A DNA stretch of 64,000 bases from Thermoflexibacter ruber (GTDB lineage Bacteria > Bacteroidota > Bacteroidia > Cytophagales > Thermoflexibacteraceae): the NCBI RefSeq assembly GCF_900113045.1, contig NZ_FONY01000011.1, forward strand, positions 1 to 64,000, given 5' to 3'. Below are positions 27,086 through 37,100 of the stretch, piece by piece; within the stretch, counting starts at the first letter, position 1, and every line of letters starts with the position of its first letter. Both the position numbers and the translations under genes were made by a program. Below the pieces are notes generated by a model that was given only the letters and a program-made list of their open reading frames with translations, had not been told where the DNA came from and made no database searches.

Positions 27086-27826
27086 TCACTTCAAAATCTT
27101 CCAACTCCAAATGCCTGCTTTTGCCAAAGCATAACGCAGGGATACTCCTAATACTCCCATGCCATACTTTACGCTACGGCGGAAGTTGATAGAGGAAGCC
27201 TCTGCAAAGTACTTGGTAGGGCAGGTGATTTCTGCTATCTCAAAGCCATGATAAAATATTTGAGCAATCATTTGATTATCAAATACAAAGTCATCTGAGT
27301 TTTTGTAAAAAGGGACTTTTTCCAAGACCTCGCGAGCATATGCGCGATAGCCTGTATGATATTCGGAGAGTTTCTGTCCCATTAAAATATTTTGGAATAA
27401 GGTCAAGAAACGGTTAGCAATATACTTGTACAAAGGCATTCCTCCTTTTAATGCTCCTTTCCCCAAAATACGTGAGCCAAAAACCACAGGGTACAGACCC
27501 TGCCCAATCACCGAAACCATAGCGGTAATAAGTTTAGGTGTGTATTGATAATCAGGGTGAAGCATAACTACAATGTCTGCCCCTATTTCTAAGGCTTTTT
27601 GATAACAAGTTTTCTGATTACCACCATAACCTTTGTTCTTTTCATGTTTAATGACATGATTGATACCCAACTGCCTTGATACTTCTGTAGTGTCGTCTTT
27701 GCTTGCATCGTCCACCAAAATCACCTCATCTACTATCTCAAAAGGGATTTCTTGGTAGGTTTGGGCTACTGTCTTTGAGGCGTTGTAAGCAGGCATGACG
27801 ATAACCACTTTTTTATTTAGATACAT
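27086..27826 (-). CDS. Family 2 glycosyltransferase (dolichyl/polyprenyl-phosphate sugar synthase-like)
   Basis: A 246-residue GT-A enzyme starting at ATG 27826 (MYLNKKVVIVMPAYN). A 12-codon upstream extension to 27862 is less protein-like. The nucleotide-sugar site is VDDASKDDT, and the metal-binding motif is in MLHPDYQY. GGNQKTCYQKALEIGADI, SRILGKGALKGGMPLYKYIANRFLT and the acceptor motif YHTGYRAYARE match polyprenyl-phosphate glycosyltransferases and related GT2 proteins. One hydrophobic stretch near the C-terminus may contact the membrane. It would transfer a sugar to a lipid carrier or glycan; the sugar is not predictable. It lies 55 bp downstream of bshC. Confidence 0.88.
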   Translation of the reverse strand: MYLNKKVVIVMPAYNASKTVAQTYQEIPFEIVDEVILVDDASKDDTTEVSRQLGINHVIKHEKNKGYGGNQKTCYQKALEIGADIVVMLHPDYQYTPKLITAMVSVIGQGLYPVVFGSRILGKGALKGGMPLYKYIANRFLTLFQNILMGQKLSEYHTGYRAYAREVLEKVPFYKNSDDFVFDNQMIAQIFYHGFEIAEITCPTKYFAEASSINFRRSVKYGMGVLGVSLRYALAKAGIWSWKILK

Positions 27827-27881
27827 AAAAATAAAATTTGCGAGTTTTTTTAAAAGTCGCAAAAATAAAATTTTTTACTTA

Positions 27882-29435
27882 TTACATCACTATTACATTA
27901 AAATCAAAATCAAAGGGGTCAAGTAAATCGGCTATTTTGTTCAAAAATTCTTTGTCATTGAGATAAAAGTTCAAAAAATTGTCAGTGCGTTCCTGCAAAC
28001 CTCCATTAGGAAAAAGTTTGTTGTGCAAATCTAATAATTGATTAGTTTCTGTACTAAATTTTTGATTCTGAGATTTTTGTATTCTCCCTTCTATTTGTTC
28101 TAAGGAAGCCAAAGTTTTCTGCTTCATCGCCCCGACAAATTCTTTTAACGATTTGTCTTGCATGACTGCTTTTTCAGTTATCTGCTCAAAAATCTGTTCT
28201 ACTTGTGCGATTTCGTCTTGCAAATGCACAGGTTCGGCAATATTTTTTGCCAACCAAGTATTTTTAAAATCGTCTGCATTTACAAATAAATCATTGATAC
28301 TCACCGCTAATTTTTCCATTTTCCCTTGAATGGCTTTGGAGAGAATGAGGGCAAAATTTCTCGGTAGAAGAATGGGAAAAGGCACATCAAAATTGGCGAA
28401 AACTTCTTTGAGTTGTAGCCAATAAGCAAACTCCCCCGGTCCGCCTGTATAGGAAAGATTGGGCAAAATAACTTCCTGATAAACAGGACGCAAAGTTACA
28501 TTGGGGCTAAATTTTTCTGGAGAGGCATCTATGAGTTGGTTGATTTCGCTTGCTGAAAAACTGAGAGAGGTATTCAGTACTTTATAGCTATTTCCCTCTT
28601 TTACAATTCTTTCTCTTAGGTTTTCATCTAAGTAAAATAGGTTAATTTCTCTTGGGAAAACCTGAGCCGAATAACCTAAGCGTTCTAACTCTTTATTCGT
28701 TTGGGTAATAGCTTGGTAGGTAGGTTGCTCAAAAATTTCTTTTTTAATGATAGGTTTAAAAAGACCTTTTAGTTCTCTATCATCTCCGTCAATGACTAAC
28801 AAGCCTTCATGCCCGTATAACTCATTGACTATGTAGCGAGTAGCGTCTGCTAAGGTTTGACTATTTGCATAGGCTTCTTTGAAAATGCTGTCCATTTCAG
28901 GCGTTTGTGCTATCACCTCGCTCAAAGAATGTGGGTCAAATCTACCTACTGCACCTTTTTGCTCTGTCTGCCAAGTGTATTTTTTCCAAAACAAGTTAAA
29001 GCTACTAATTTCCTCAAAATCATGGTCTTCGCTTGCCATCCAATATACAGGAATGAAATTGTATTGGGGGTATTTCATTCTTAGTTGTTTGGCGGCATTG
29101 ATGACGGTAATAATTTTAAAATGAAAGTAAAGAGGTCCTGTAAATATATTGAGTTGGTGTCCTGTAGTGAGCGTAAAAGTATTGGGCTGTAAGAGCAGGT
29201 CTATCGTAAGTTGCGGTTTTCGTTGAATAGAAGCGTATTGTTGGTCTATAGCTTGGTGCAAAACTTTGCGGTGCGTAGCGGGAAAATCTTGCTTTATTTG
29301 GATTTGTTTTGCATAGTTTTCAATAGAAGGAAATAAGTGGTAAAAAGAGCTTAACTGATGATGACAACAAATATAATCTATGAAAATGTCAGAGAATTGT
29401 TTGACATCTGCACAGGGGATTTTAGTATTGTTCAT
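27882..29435 (-). CDS. bshC: Bacillithiol biosynthesis cysteine-adding enzyme BshC
   Basis: A 517-residue protein with the BshC landmarks FTLTTGHQLNIFTGPLYFHFKIIT, IPVYWMASEDHDFEEISSFNLF, GLLVIDGDDRELKGLF, and RPVYQEVILPNLSYTGGPGEFAYWLQL. It adds cysteine to glucosaminyl-malate in the last step of bacillithiol synthesis, a low-molecular-weight thiol used in place of glutathione in many Firmicutes and Bacteroidota. The BshA and BshB genes are not in this window. A long C-terminal coiled coil (about 380-460) is part of the normal fold. Length is usual. Confidence 0.95.
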   Translation of the reverse strand: MNNTKIPCADVKQFSDIFIDYICCHHQLSSFYHLFPSIENYAKQIQIKQDFPATHRKVLHQAIDQQYASIQRKPQLTIDLLLQPNTFTLTTGHQLNIFTGPLYFHFKIITVINAAKQLRMKYPQYNFIPVYWMASEDHDFEEISSFNLFWKKYTWQTEQKGAVGRFDPHSLSEVIAQTPEMDSIFKEAYANSQTLADATRYIVNELYGHEGLLVIDGDDRELKGLFKPIIKKEIFEQPTYQAITQTNKELERLGYSAQVFPREINLFYLDENLRERIVKEGNSYKVLNTSLSFSASEINQLIDASPEKFSPNVTLRPVYQEVILPNLSYTGGPGEFAYWLQLKEVFANFDVPFPILLPRNFALILSKAIQGKMEKLAVSINDLFVNADDFKNTWLAKNIAEPVHLQDEIAQVEQIFEQITEKAVMQDKSLKEFVGAMKQKTLASLEQIEGRIQKSQNQKFSTETNQLLDLHNKLFPNGGLQERTDNFLNFYLNDKEFLNKIADLLDPFDFDFNVIVM

Positions 29436-29587
29436 TTTGAGCTAAAAATTTTATATGTTTGATTACCAAAGATATATTTGATTGTAGGTTGAGTTTGCTG
29501 ATACGAAAATCTCAATTTTATTCAAATTATGTATGATTAGATAAACAGATTAACAGAAATTTGCAAAGAATAGTTTACGCTGAGTAT

Positions 29588-30331
29588 TTATAATGCTCGC
29601 TGGTGTTGGTTGATTTCTTTTTGTATGATTTCAAAAACTTTTTGCTTTAAATAAGGGATATGTTCTACTGTAAGACCTTCTGTTTCAATAGGTTCATGAA
29701 AAATAACTTTGAGTCTGTGATGAATAAATGGTGGAAATGACTTGTCAGGCATGGCTATCCAGTTATAAGGCATAGTAACAGGCACAATTGGGACTCTTTC
29801 CTCTATCGCAAGGCGAAATGCACCTTCTTTGAAGGGAGTCATAGCAGGGGGGGCTTGGGTAAGGATACCACCTTCGGGAAAGATAACTACGCTTCTACGC
29901 CTTTTGACTGCAATTTTAGATTTTTCTAACACATTGTACTTGCTCCTTACCTTGCTTCTATCTACGGTAATGTGCATTTTTTTATAGACATAGCCTGCCA
30001 TAGGCACTTTGGAGATGGAACTTTTGCCTACAAAAATAAAAAACTGCTTCACTGCAAACATAAGCAAAAGTATGTCTAAGTAAGAAGTATGATTGGGAGT
30101 AAATACATATACCTGCTTGCGGTTGGGCTTGAAGCGATATTCTATTTCTAAAGGTAAAAAATTGATTTTTAAGAAAATACCTACCCAAAACTTGGTAAGT
30201 CTATAAATGTAAATATGCCACTTAGCCCTATGAACAAGGATAAGTGGCAAAGGTATCAGAAATAGGAAACAGATAAGTAAGGTAAAATAAAACCAAAAAG
30301 TAGATAGTGTATTTTTCACTTGCTCTTTCAT
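29588..30331 (-). CDS. plsC: 1-acyl-sn-glycerol-3-phosphate acyltransferase
   Basis: A 247-residue membrane-associated PlsC-family enzyme. Two hydrophobic N-terminal helices precede the catalytic HX4D box in NHTSYLD (about residues 79-85). A second box lies in FPEGGILT with the motif block around VVIFPEGG, and VPIVPVTMPYNW provides the later conserved strand. It moves an acyl chain from acyl-ACP or acyl-CoA onto lysophosphatidic acid in phospholipid synthesis. It starts 5 bp after the DUF4290 gene ends, so the two are very likely in one transcript. Confidence 0.93.
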   Translation of the reverse strand: MKEQVKNTLSTFWFYFTLLICFLFLIPLPLILVHRAKWHIYIYRLTKFWVGIFLKINFLPLEIEYRFKPNRKQVYVFTPNHTSYLDILLLMFAVKQFFIFVGKSSISKVPMAGYVYKKMHITVDRSKVRSKYNVLEKSKIAVKRRRSVVIFPEGGILTQAPPAMTPFKEGAFRLAIEERVPIVPVTMPYNWIAMPDKSFPPFIHHRLKVIFHEPIETEGLTVEHIPYLKQKVFEIIQKEINQHQRAL

Positions 30332-30336
30332 TTTCC

Positions 30337-30984
30337 TTATTTTCTCTTTCTGTCTTTATTTTTCTTTCTGCTGTTGTTATTGTTATTATTACGATTTCTG
30401 TCTTTGTGATGCTCTCTGTCGCCTCTTTCTCCATGACTGTGGGCTTCACTACGCATGGCTTGCAAGTCTATAGAAAGTTGCCCTTTGGAAAGTTCTCTCA
30501 GCTGATTGGCAATGGTAATATCATCTACTGTTTCTTTGTTCCAAGAAGCATAAAAAGACTTCATTAGCTTGAATATGAATGACATAGCCTGTTGTTTTTC
30601 CTCTGGCTCAGTGATTTTAGCAGCTTTGGTAATTAAGATTTCTATATTTCTTCCATAATGCTTATAAGTAACTTCACCTACCCTATAAGTCATGGATTTA
30701 GGCTTTTTATGTAAAATAGACCGCTCAGGTATAGGATAAGGACTATCTATATCCAGATTAAAGTCAGACATAAGAAACAAGTGGTCCCAAATGCGTTGTG
30801 CGTTATCGTTATGCTCTCTTACAGAGGGATTTAACTGCTTCATAAGTGAGATAAGCGTATGGGCATATCGGGTTCTCTCCTCTTTAGAAGACAAAGTAGC
30901 GATATATTCTACTAATTTCTGCACGTTTCTGCCGTACTCTTTCAGAATCAAAGGCGTTTTCTGCGTATTGTAATCTTTTTCCAT
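30337..30984 (-). CDS. DUF4290 family protein with an Asn/Lys/Arg-rich tail
   Basis: A 215-residue protein (ATG 30984; a start 27 bp upstream is also open). The body matches the Bacteroidota-specific DUF4290 pattern, with EYGRNVQKLVEYI, KEERTRYAHTLISLMKQLNPS and RIWDHLFLMSDFNLDIDSPYP near the start, and EVTYKHYGRNIEILI in the middle. It ends in a low-complexity tail of Asn and basic residues (HKDRNRNNNNNNSRKKNKDRK), encoded by a run of AAT-like codons. The family is cytoplasmic, alpha-helical and of unknown function. The basic tail could bind nucleic acid (inference). It is co-transcribed with plsC. Confidence 0.9.
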   Translation of the reverse strand: MEKDYNTQKTPLILKEYGRNVQKLVEYIATLSSKEERTRYAHTLISLMKQLNPSVREHNDNAQRIWDHLFLMSDFNLDIDSPYPIPERSILHKKPKSMTYRVGEVTYKHYGRNIEILITKAAKITEPEEKQQAMSFIFKLMKSFYASWNKETVDDITIANQLRELSKGQLSIDLQAMRSEAHSHGERGDREHHKDRNRNNNNNNSRKKNKDRKRK

Positions 30985-31145
30985 GCGTAATTCAAACAAA
31001 TTATATTTCACAAATGTAGTTTGTTTTATGAGAAATAATGATAAATAAAATTTATTTTTTCCTCATCTTTGTTTTATGTGTTTATACATAACACTCCTCT
31101 TATTTAATTTATTGTGTTATTTATTTTTACTTTGATGAAAGCATT

Positions 31146-34121
31146 ATGAAAAAGCGACTTTTACTTATTTTACCTTGCTTACTAATTTTCAGTTTGTTCT
31201 GCTCGGTTTCTTTTGCTCAAAAGAAAGCAAGTAAACCTACCGAGCCTACTTTGCCCAAAGCAACCTCTGCGACAGACCGTATGAAGGGCTTTGAGAAACG
31301 CAAAGAGTTGATAAATAACTCTTTGGTAGCTAATATTCCCTTTCATAATATAGGACCTACGGTGATGAGTGGTAGAGTAGTGGATATAGACGTAAACCCA
31401 CAAGACCCAAGTGTATTTTTAGTAGCCTATGCTTCTGGGGGACTTTGGATAACTGAAAACAATGGAAGCACTTTTAAGCCACTTTTTGACAATGAGGCAG
31501 TAATGACCATTGGTGATATTGCCGCAGAGTGGAAAAAAGACGGTAGCTTAGGCAATATCTGGGTAGGTACGGGAGAAAATAACTCGAGCCGTTCTTCTTA
31601 CTCAGGGACAGGAATTTACAAAAGTGCTGACGGAGGGAAAACTTGGACGCATTTGGGCTTAGAAGAAAGCCATCACATCGGAAGAATCGTCTTGCACCCT
31701 ACCGACCCCAATACAGTTTGGGTAGCCGCTTTGGGGCATTTGTACTCACCCAATCCAGAAAGAGGGCTTTACAAAACCACCGATGGAGGGAAATCTTGGG
31801 CTAAGACCTTGTTTGTCAATGACAATACAGGCGCAATTGACTTAGTAATAGACCCTACAAATCCACAAATTTTGTATGCCGCTACTTGGGAACGCAGCAG
31901 GCAAGCGTGGGATTTTGTAGGCAATGGTAAAGGCTCAGGCATTTACAAAAGCACTGACGGAGGCAATACTTGGGCAAAAGTTACTACCGAAGGAAGCGGT
32001 TTCCCCACCACCGCAGGCGTAGGGCGCATAGGTTTAGATATTTATCCTAAAAATCCTAATATCATTTATGCGGTCATGGACAATCAAGATGCTCAAGAGA
32101 AAAAAGCAGAAGAAACTGCTAATACGCTTAAAATCAAACCTTCTATGTTGAAAACCATGAGTGCAGACGACTTTATGAAGCAAAGTGATGAGGATATTAC
32201 TGCTTATTTAGACCGCTACGGAATCCCTGCTATTTACTCCGCTAAATCTATCAAAGAGGACATCAAAAATGGGAAATATACTCCTAAAGCCCTTGCAGAT
32301 TACATCAATGCTAACGATGATTTGTTTGAGATTACCGTCAAAGGATTGGAAGTCTATCGCTCTGATGATGCAGGAAGAACTTGGAAACGCACCCACGAAA
32401 AATACTTGGAAGGGGTAGTTTACACTTACGGGTATTACTTCAGCCAAGTGCGAGTAAATCCTAATGATGAACAGGAGGTTTTTACTATGGGCGTACCTGT
32501 CATTCGCTCCAATGACGGTGGAAAAACTTGGACAGCCTTAGACGACACCAATGCCCACTCCGACCACCATGCCCTTTGGATAAATCCTAACCGTAAAGGG
32601 CATCTGATTTTGGGCAATGATGGCGGTTTGAATATTTCTTATGACAATGGAGATTCTTGGTTCAAGTTGAATAATATTCCTGTGGGTCAGTTTTATTCTG
32701 TCAATGTGGATATGGCTACCCCTTACAATGTATATGGAGGCTTGCAAGACAATGGTGTTTGGGGAGGAAGCAGTCAAAACAAGCCAACTAAGGATTGGCA
32801 CGACTCAGGTCGCTATCCTTTCCAATCCTTAATGGGAGGGGACGGTATGCAAGTAGAAATAGATACCAGAGATAATGCGACAATTTATACAGGCTTTCAA
32901 TTTGGTAACTATTTTAGAATCAATAAAAATACGCAAGAAAGAAAGTTTATTACGCCTAAACACCAATTAGGAGAAACGCCTTACCGTTGGAATTGGGAAA
33001 CGCCTATTCATCTTTCTCGTCATAACCAAGATATTTTATACATGGGTTCGCATCGCTTCCACCGCTCTCTGAATAAAGGAGATAGCTTTGAAACCCTGTC
33101 AGGCGACTTGACCAAAGGAGGAAAGGAAGGCAATGTACCTTTCGGGACACTGACTGTCATTCATGAATCGCCTAAGAAATTTGGCTTGCTCTATGTGGGT
33201 TCTGATGACGGACTAATTCACGTAAGCAAGGACGGTGGCTATACTTGGAAACGTATTTCTGATAACCTTCCTCAAAACTTGTGGGTGAGCCAAGTTTATG
33301 CTTCTCACCATGTAGAATCAAGGGTTTACGCATCTTTGAACGGCTACCGCAACGACCATTTTGAGACTTATGTATATGTTTCTGAAAATTATGGAGAAAC
33401 TTGGCAAAGAATAGGCACTGCCCTCCCTGCCGAGCCTGTAAATGTGGTAAAAGAAGACCCTGAAAATCAGAATATCATTTACGTTGGGACTGACCATGGG
33501 GCTTACGCTTCGTTGGACAGGGGGCAGACTTTCCACGCTTTTGTCAAGGACTTCCCCGCAGTACCTGTGCATGACTTAGTAGTCCACCCCAGAGATAAGG
33601 AAATTGTTTTAGCTACTCACGGTCGTTCTTTTTATGTGGGGAATGTGGCTCATTTACAGCAGCTAAAACCTGAAATTTTGGCAAAAGAAGTACATATTTT
33701 TGCTTTGAAAAACACCAATTTCAATGAAAGATGGGGAGCTTCCAGAGGTGAGTTTTCCACTCCTTTTACCCCTTCTTTTGAAATTGCTTTTTATGCTAAT
33801 AAGAATATGGAAAATACGGTTAAAATTCTCTCAGCCAACGGCTTGCCTTTGAAAGAAATCAAAGACAGTAGCGAAAAAGGATTAAATTTTGTCAATTACG
33901 ATTTGACCTTAGACGAAAAAGTGGTAGAAAGCTATCAAAAGGAACTCTCAGACAAAGCCAAGAAGGAAGTCAAATTGAAAAAAGCTCAAGACGGCAAATA
34001 TTACTTGCAAGCGGGGGAATATACCGTACAAATTGGAAATGAAAAGCAAACTTTTAAAATAGAAGCACCCAGAGAAAGAGGAGGGAGGAGAAGTACAGAG
34101 GCTTCGCCTGAAAGAGAGTAA
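31146..34121 (+). CDS. Secreted BNR/VPS10-type beta-propeller protein
   Basis: A 991-residue protein with a 24-residue signal peptide (MKKRLLLILPCLLIF core, cleaved after SFAQ). Many BNR Asp-box repeats follow, of the form S-x-D-x-G-x-x-W (for example KSADGGKTW, KTTDGGKSW, KSTDGGNTW, RSDDAGRTW, RSNDGGKTW, VSKDGGYTW), typical of two fused sortilin/VPS10-like propellers. The final 150 residues differ and contain a Lys-rich stretch. Such proteins are often annotated as glycosyl-hydrolase-like, but the catalytic residues of true sialidases are not recognised, so a binding role is as likely. It is a single gene with a terminator directly after it. Confidence 0.92.
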   Translation: MKKRLLLILPCLLIFSLFCSVSFAQKKASKPTEPTLPKATSATDRMKGFEKRKELINNSLVANIPFHNIGPTVMSGRVVDIDVNPQDPSVFLVAYASGGLWITENNGSTFKPLFDNEAVMTIGDIAAEWKKDGSLGNIWVGTGENNSSRSSYSGTGIYKSADGGKTWTHLGLEESHHIGRIVLHPTDPNTVWVAALGHLYSPNPERGLYKTTDGGKSWAKTLFVNDNTGAIDLVIDPTNPQILYAATWERSRQAWDFVGNGKGSGIYKSTDGGNTWAKVTTEGSGFPTTAGVGRIGLDIYPKNPNIIYAVMDNQDAQEKKAEETANTLKIKPSMLKTMSADDFMKQSDEDITAYLDRYGIPAIYSAKSIKEDIKNGKYTPKALADYINANDDLFEITVKGLEVYRSDDAGRTWKRTHEKYLEGVVYTYGYYFSQVRVNPNDEQEVFTMGVPVIRSNDGGKTWTALDDTNAHSDHHALWINPNRKGHLILGNDGGLNISYDNGDSWFKLNNIPVGQFYSVNVDMATPYNVYGGLQDNGVWGGSSQNKPTKDWHDSGRYPFQSLMGGDGMQVEIDTRDNATIYTGFQFGNYFRINKNTQERKFITPKHQLGETPYRWNWETPIHLSRHNQDILYMGSHRFHRSLNKGDSFETLSGDLTKGGKEGNVPFGTLTVIHESPKKFGLLYVGSDDGLIHVSKDGGYTWKRISDNLPQNLWVSQVYASHHVESRVYASLNGYRNDHFETYVYVSENYGETWQRIGTALPAEPVNVVKEDPENQNIIYVGTDHGAYASLDRGQTFHAFVKDFPAVPVHDLVVHPRDKEIVLATHGRSFYVGNVAHLQQLKPEILAKEVHIFALKNTNFNERWGASRGEFSTPFTPSFEIAFYANKNMENTVKILSANGLPLKEIKDSSEKGLNFVNYDLTLDEKVVESYQKELSDKAKKEVKLKKAQDGKYYLQAGEYTVQIGNEKQTFKIEAPRERGGRRSTEASPERE

Positions 34122-34122
34122 G

Positions 34123-34166
34123 CACAAAAAAAAGCATACCGAAATTTTAGTAGGTATGCTTTTGTG
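34123..34166. terminator. Bidirectional terminator between the propeller and giant secreted-protein genes
   Basis: CACAAAAAAAAGCATACC pairs with GGTATGCTTTTGTG across a 12-base loop, with A-rich and T-rich flanks. It follows the propeller stop on the plus strand and lies 26 bp from the end of the opposing 1842-residue gene. Confidence 0.75.
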
Positions 34167-34191
34167 TTTTATCTTATTATGCTTTCATTTT

Positions 34192-37100
34192 TTACCTTCC
34201 ATCTCCATCATCATCTTTCTCTTCCTCAATCGTATTAGTGTCATCATCTTCCTCCTCAGGCTCTATGGGTGTGTCCAGCCCTAAATAGGCTCTACGGAAG
34301 CGACTAACAAAGCCAATTCTCGCACTTTTTGGCAATAGTTCATAGCCATCTTTACTTTGCTTCTTCTTGGGGTCGGCGATGTCATTGAACTTGGTATTGG
34401 AGGAGAGCAGATATAGCTTATCTTTGCGATAAGAGATATAGTACCAACGCTTAGGACTGATTTCTAAGTAGATATTCAAAGTAACTTTCTCATCGTTTGG
34501 CACCATCGGTATTTCTATGTAACCATCAATGCTTTGGCTAATATTTTTGTTGTAAATACTTGCCAATTGGATTTTTCCTACGCTGTAAAAGGCTTTATAT
34601 TCCTTGCTCCATTTGAGGGTTACGTCTGAAATCACTAAGGCTTTTTTGTCTAATAATCTTGATAGTTCCCCTCTGCCATTTTGCATTCTTCTAATATGAG
34701 CTTTGAGTTCGGCTTCACTGACTTGCGCACCTAATTTGTATAATAAATCGTCATTATTGGCAATAGGTGAATCTTCTGCATCAGCTTGGCTTAGGATATT
34801 GCTTGCCATTTCTCGGAAAGCATCGCCAGAGAGTGTACCTAAGTCGAGAGTAAGCATGGCATTCATGGAGTAGATATTAGTTTTCATGTTGCCCTTGCCT
34901 ATACAGGAAGTTTTAATAGTAAAATTAGGCTTGTTATAGTTAAATAAATTCACTTCACCTTCAAACTCTACTTCCCCGGTAGCATTGCTGTAGGTGAGTT
35001 TATTTCCTATGTAGTTTTCGGCTTCTTTTTGACCTTCTAAAGGTTGGCGTTCTTTGTATGCAATGGTATATTTTTTAGTCTTAGGGTCTTGTCTGATGTC
35101 TGCTCCCTTATCAGGAAGGAAAAGCGGAATATCTCGTTTATGATTAAGTGGTTTGTTTATTACTGTATAAAGTCCACTGCCTTCCTGCTCCAAGTCATGG
35201 GAAAGATACAAGCCTGTTTCTACTTTTTGTCCGTCAGCATCTTTCTCATTGCCGCTATGTGTAAGAATCTGCCCACTACCTCCTGATGTCCTAATCCATA
35301 AACCTTCGGGGTCATCGGAGTCTTTGATGTAGCCGTCAAACTCCAACTCTTTGCGTGTGGCATACATTTTTACTATTCCTTTAAAAAGTTTGCCGCCTTG
35401 TTTTTCAAAATTATCTTCTTCTGTGATATAGGCTTCGGCATAGGTAAAATGCTTTTTGTCAGGATTTAAGGAATCTTTTTTATTAAATAAGAACTCGCTA
35501 AACTTGATTTTGTATGTGTGAGGCACATCATTGGTGTAGTAATAAATGCCGTTACCTGTATATTTTTGGCGGTTATGTATAGTAATATTGGCATTGCGGA
35601 GTACGTGAGCAGTGTCCTTACCAATCATAATACGCACGTTGCAGTTTCTTAATTCTTCCATTTTTGCGCCTTCTTTTACAGTAACTAAACCACTATCAGG
35701 GACTATCTCGGCATCTACCGAACGAATAAAAGGCACCCCACCAACATTTAAAGTATGATTATTGATGTCGTAAAGTGCCGTCGTACCTATGAAAGAAACA
35801 TTTAAGCTATCTGACTTTTTATAGTGCGTAGAGGTAAAAATAGAAGTAGTCGCATCGCTTCCTGCCGCTACGTTCATAATAACTTTCTTGGCATCAAACT
35901 CCCAGCGAGCCTGCCCCAGCGAGGTAGCATACTCTACAAAAGGAAACTTAAAGTTTTGTCTTCGTGGGTTATTGGTAACAATGGTAGAAAATCTCTCTTC
36001 TAAGTCATAGTCTATGCGTACATTCTCCGCTCTTAAAGCAGGCTTTTTAGGGTCAGTAGATTTGATTTCAAAGTACTCGGCATTGTCGGCATGATACCTA
36101 CTCATTTGGAAAACAAAATTATCCGATTTAGCAATAGCTCCTTTGTTTTGAATAGTACCATCGCCTGCTAACTGCTTAGGATTCAAGACCAAAGTTCCCT
36201 CAAAGGTACTTACCAAAGAGGTATCATTGGCATCGAGTTTATAGGCTACAGGTTTGCCATATATCTCAAATGGGATAGGTTTTTTGATTGTCTTTTTGGG
36301 ATTATTAGGGTCTTTGACCTCATCGAAAGTCGAGGTAAGTCGCATACTATCTGCCCTTACAGCCCAGTTCATTCTAAAATTTCGCATAGACACATCGGGG
36401 TAGCTAATGCCATTAAAATTTGGATTTGCCTCGATAAAGCCCCAAGATTGTGGCTCAACGGGAGGAAGTTTGTCAAAATTGGTTTTACTCAGCGTCAAAT
36501 CAGTTTTAAGGAGCATTTTTTTCTTTATTGCCATTTTTCCTAAGGCAGTAGTAGAGTCAGGATAAAATACATAATCGTTGGAACTTAGCTGTGCGGTAAG
36601 ATAATTGATTTTTCCGTTACCTCTAATGCCTTGATTATTAAGCATTATGTTCCATTGATTGGTGATTTCTTTGCCATCTTTTTCATGCCTATCATAAGCC
36701 CAACGTTTTTCATCATCATGGTCTGTAAAGATTGCCGCATTTTCTCCTTTGATATTCCTATAAAGTGGATAGCCCTCTGCGTACTTTCCTGTGGGTTCTT
36801 TGTCCAGAGAATCTCTGTGATTTTTAAAATCGTGCATAAAGCCAAAGGATTTATCTGGCATAATACGAGCTGTAATCTTAAAATCAGGGAAAATACCTCC
36901 ACTATGAAACATTCCGTCTAAGACAGTTTTCTCGACTCCTCTACTTGTCAAACTATCCATGCGGAATTTTTCCAAATCTATCCGTACTTTATTTCGCCCT
37001 GTGGTACTATCTATTTGGCTATATGAGCCATCTAAAACCTCTTTACCGTCAAAAGCAATATAAGCACCTGGTTCTGCGGCAAAATAGGGATAGGGTTTAG

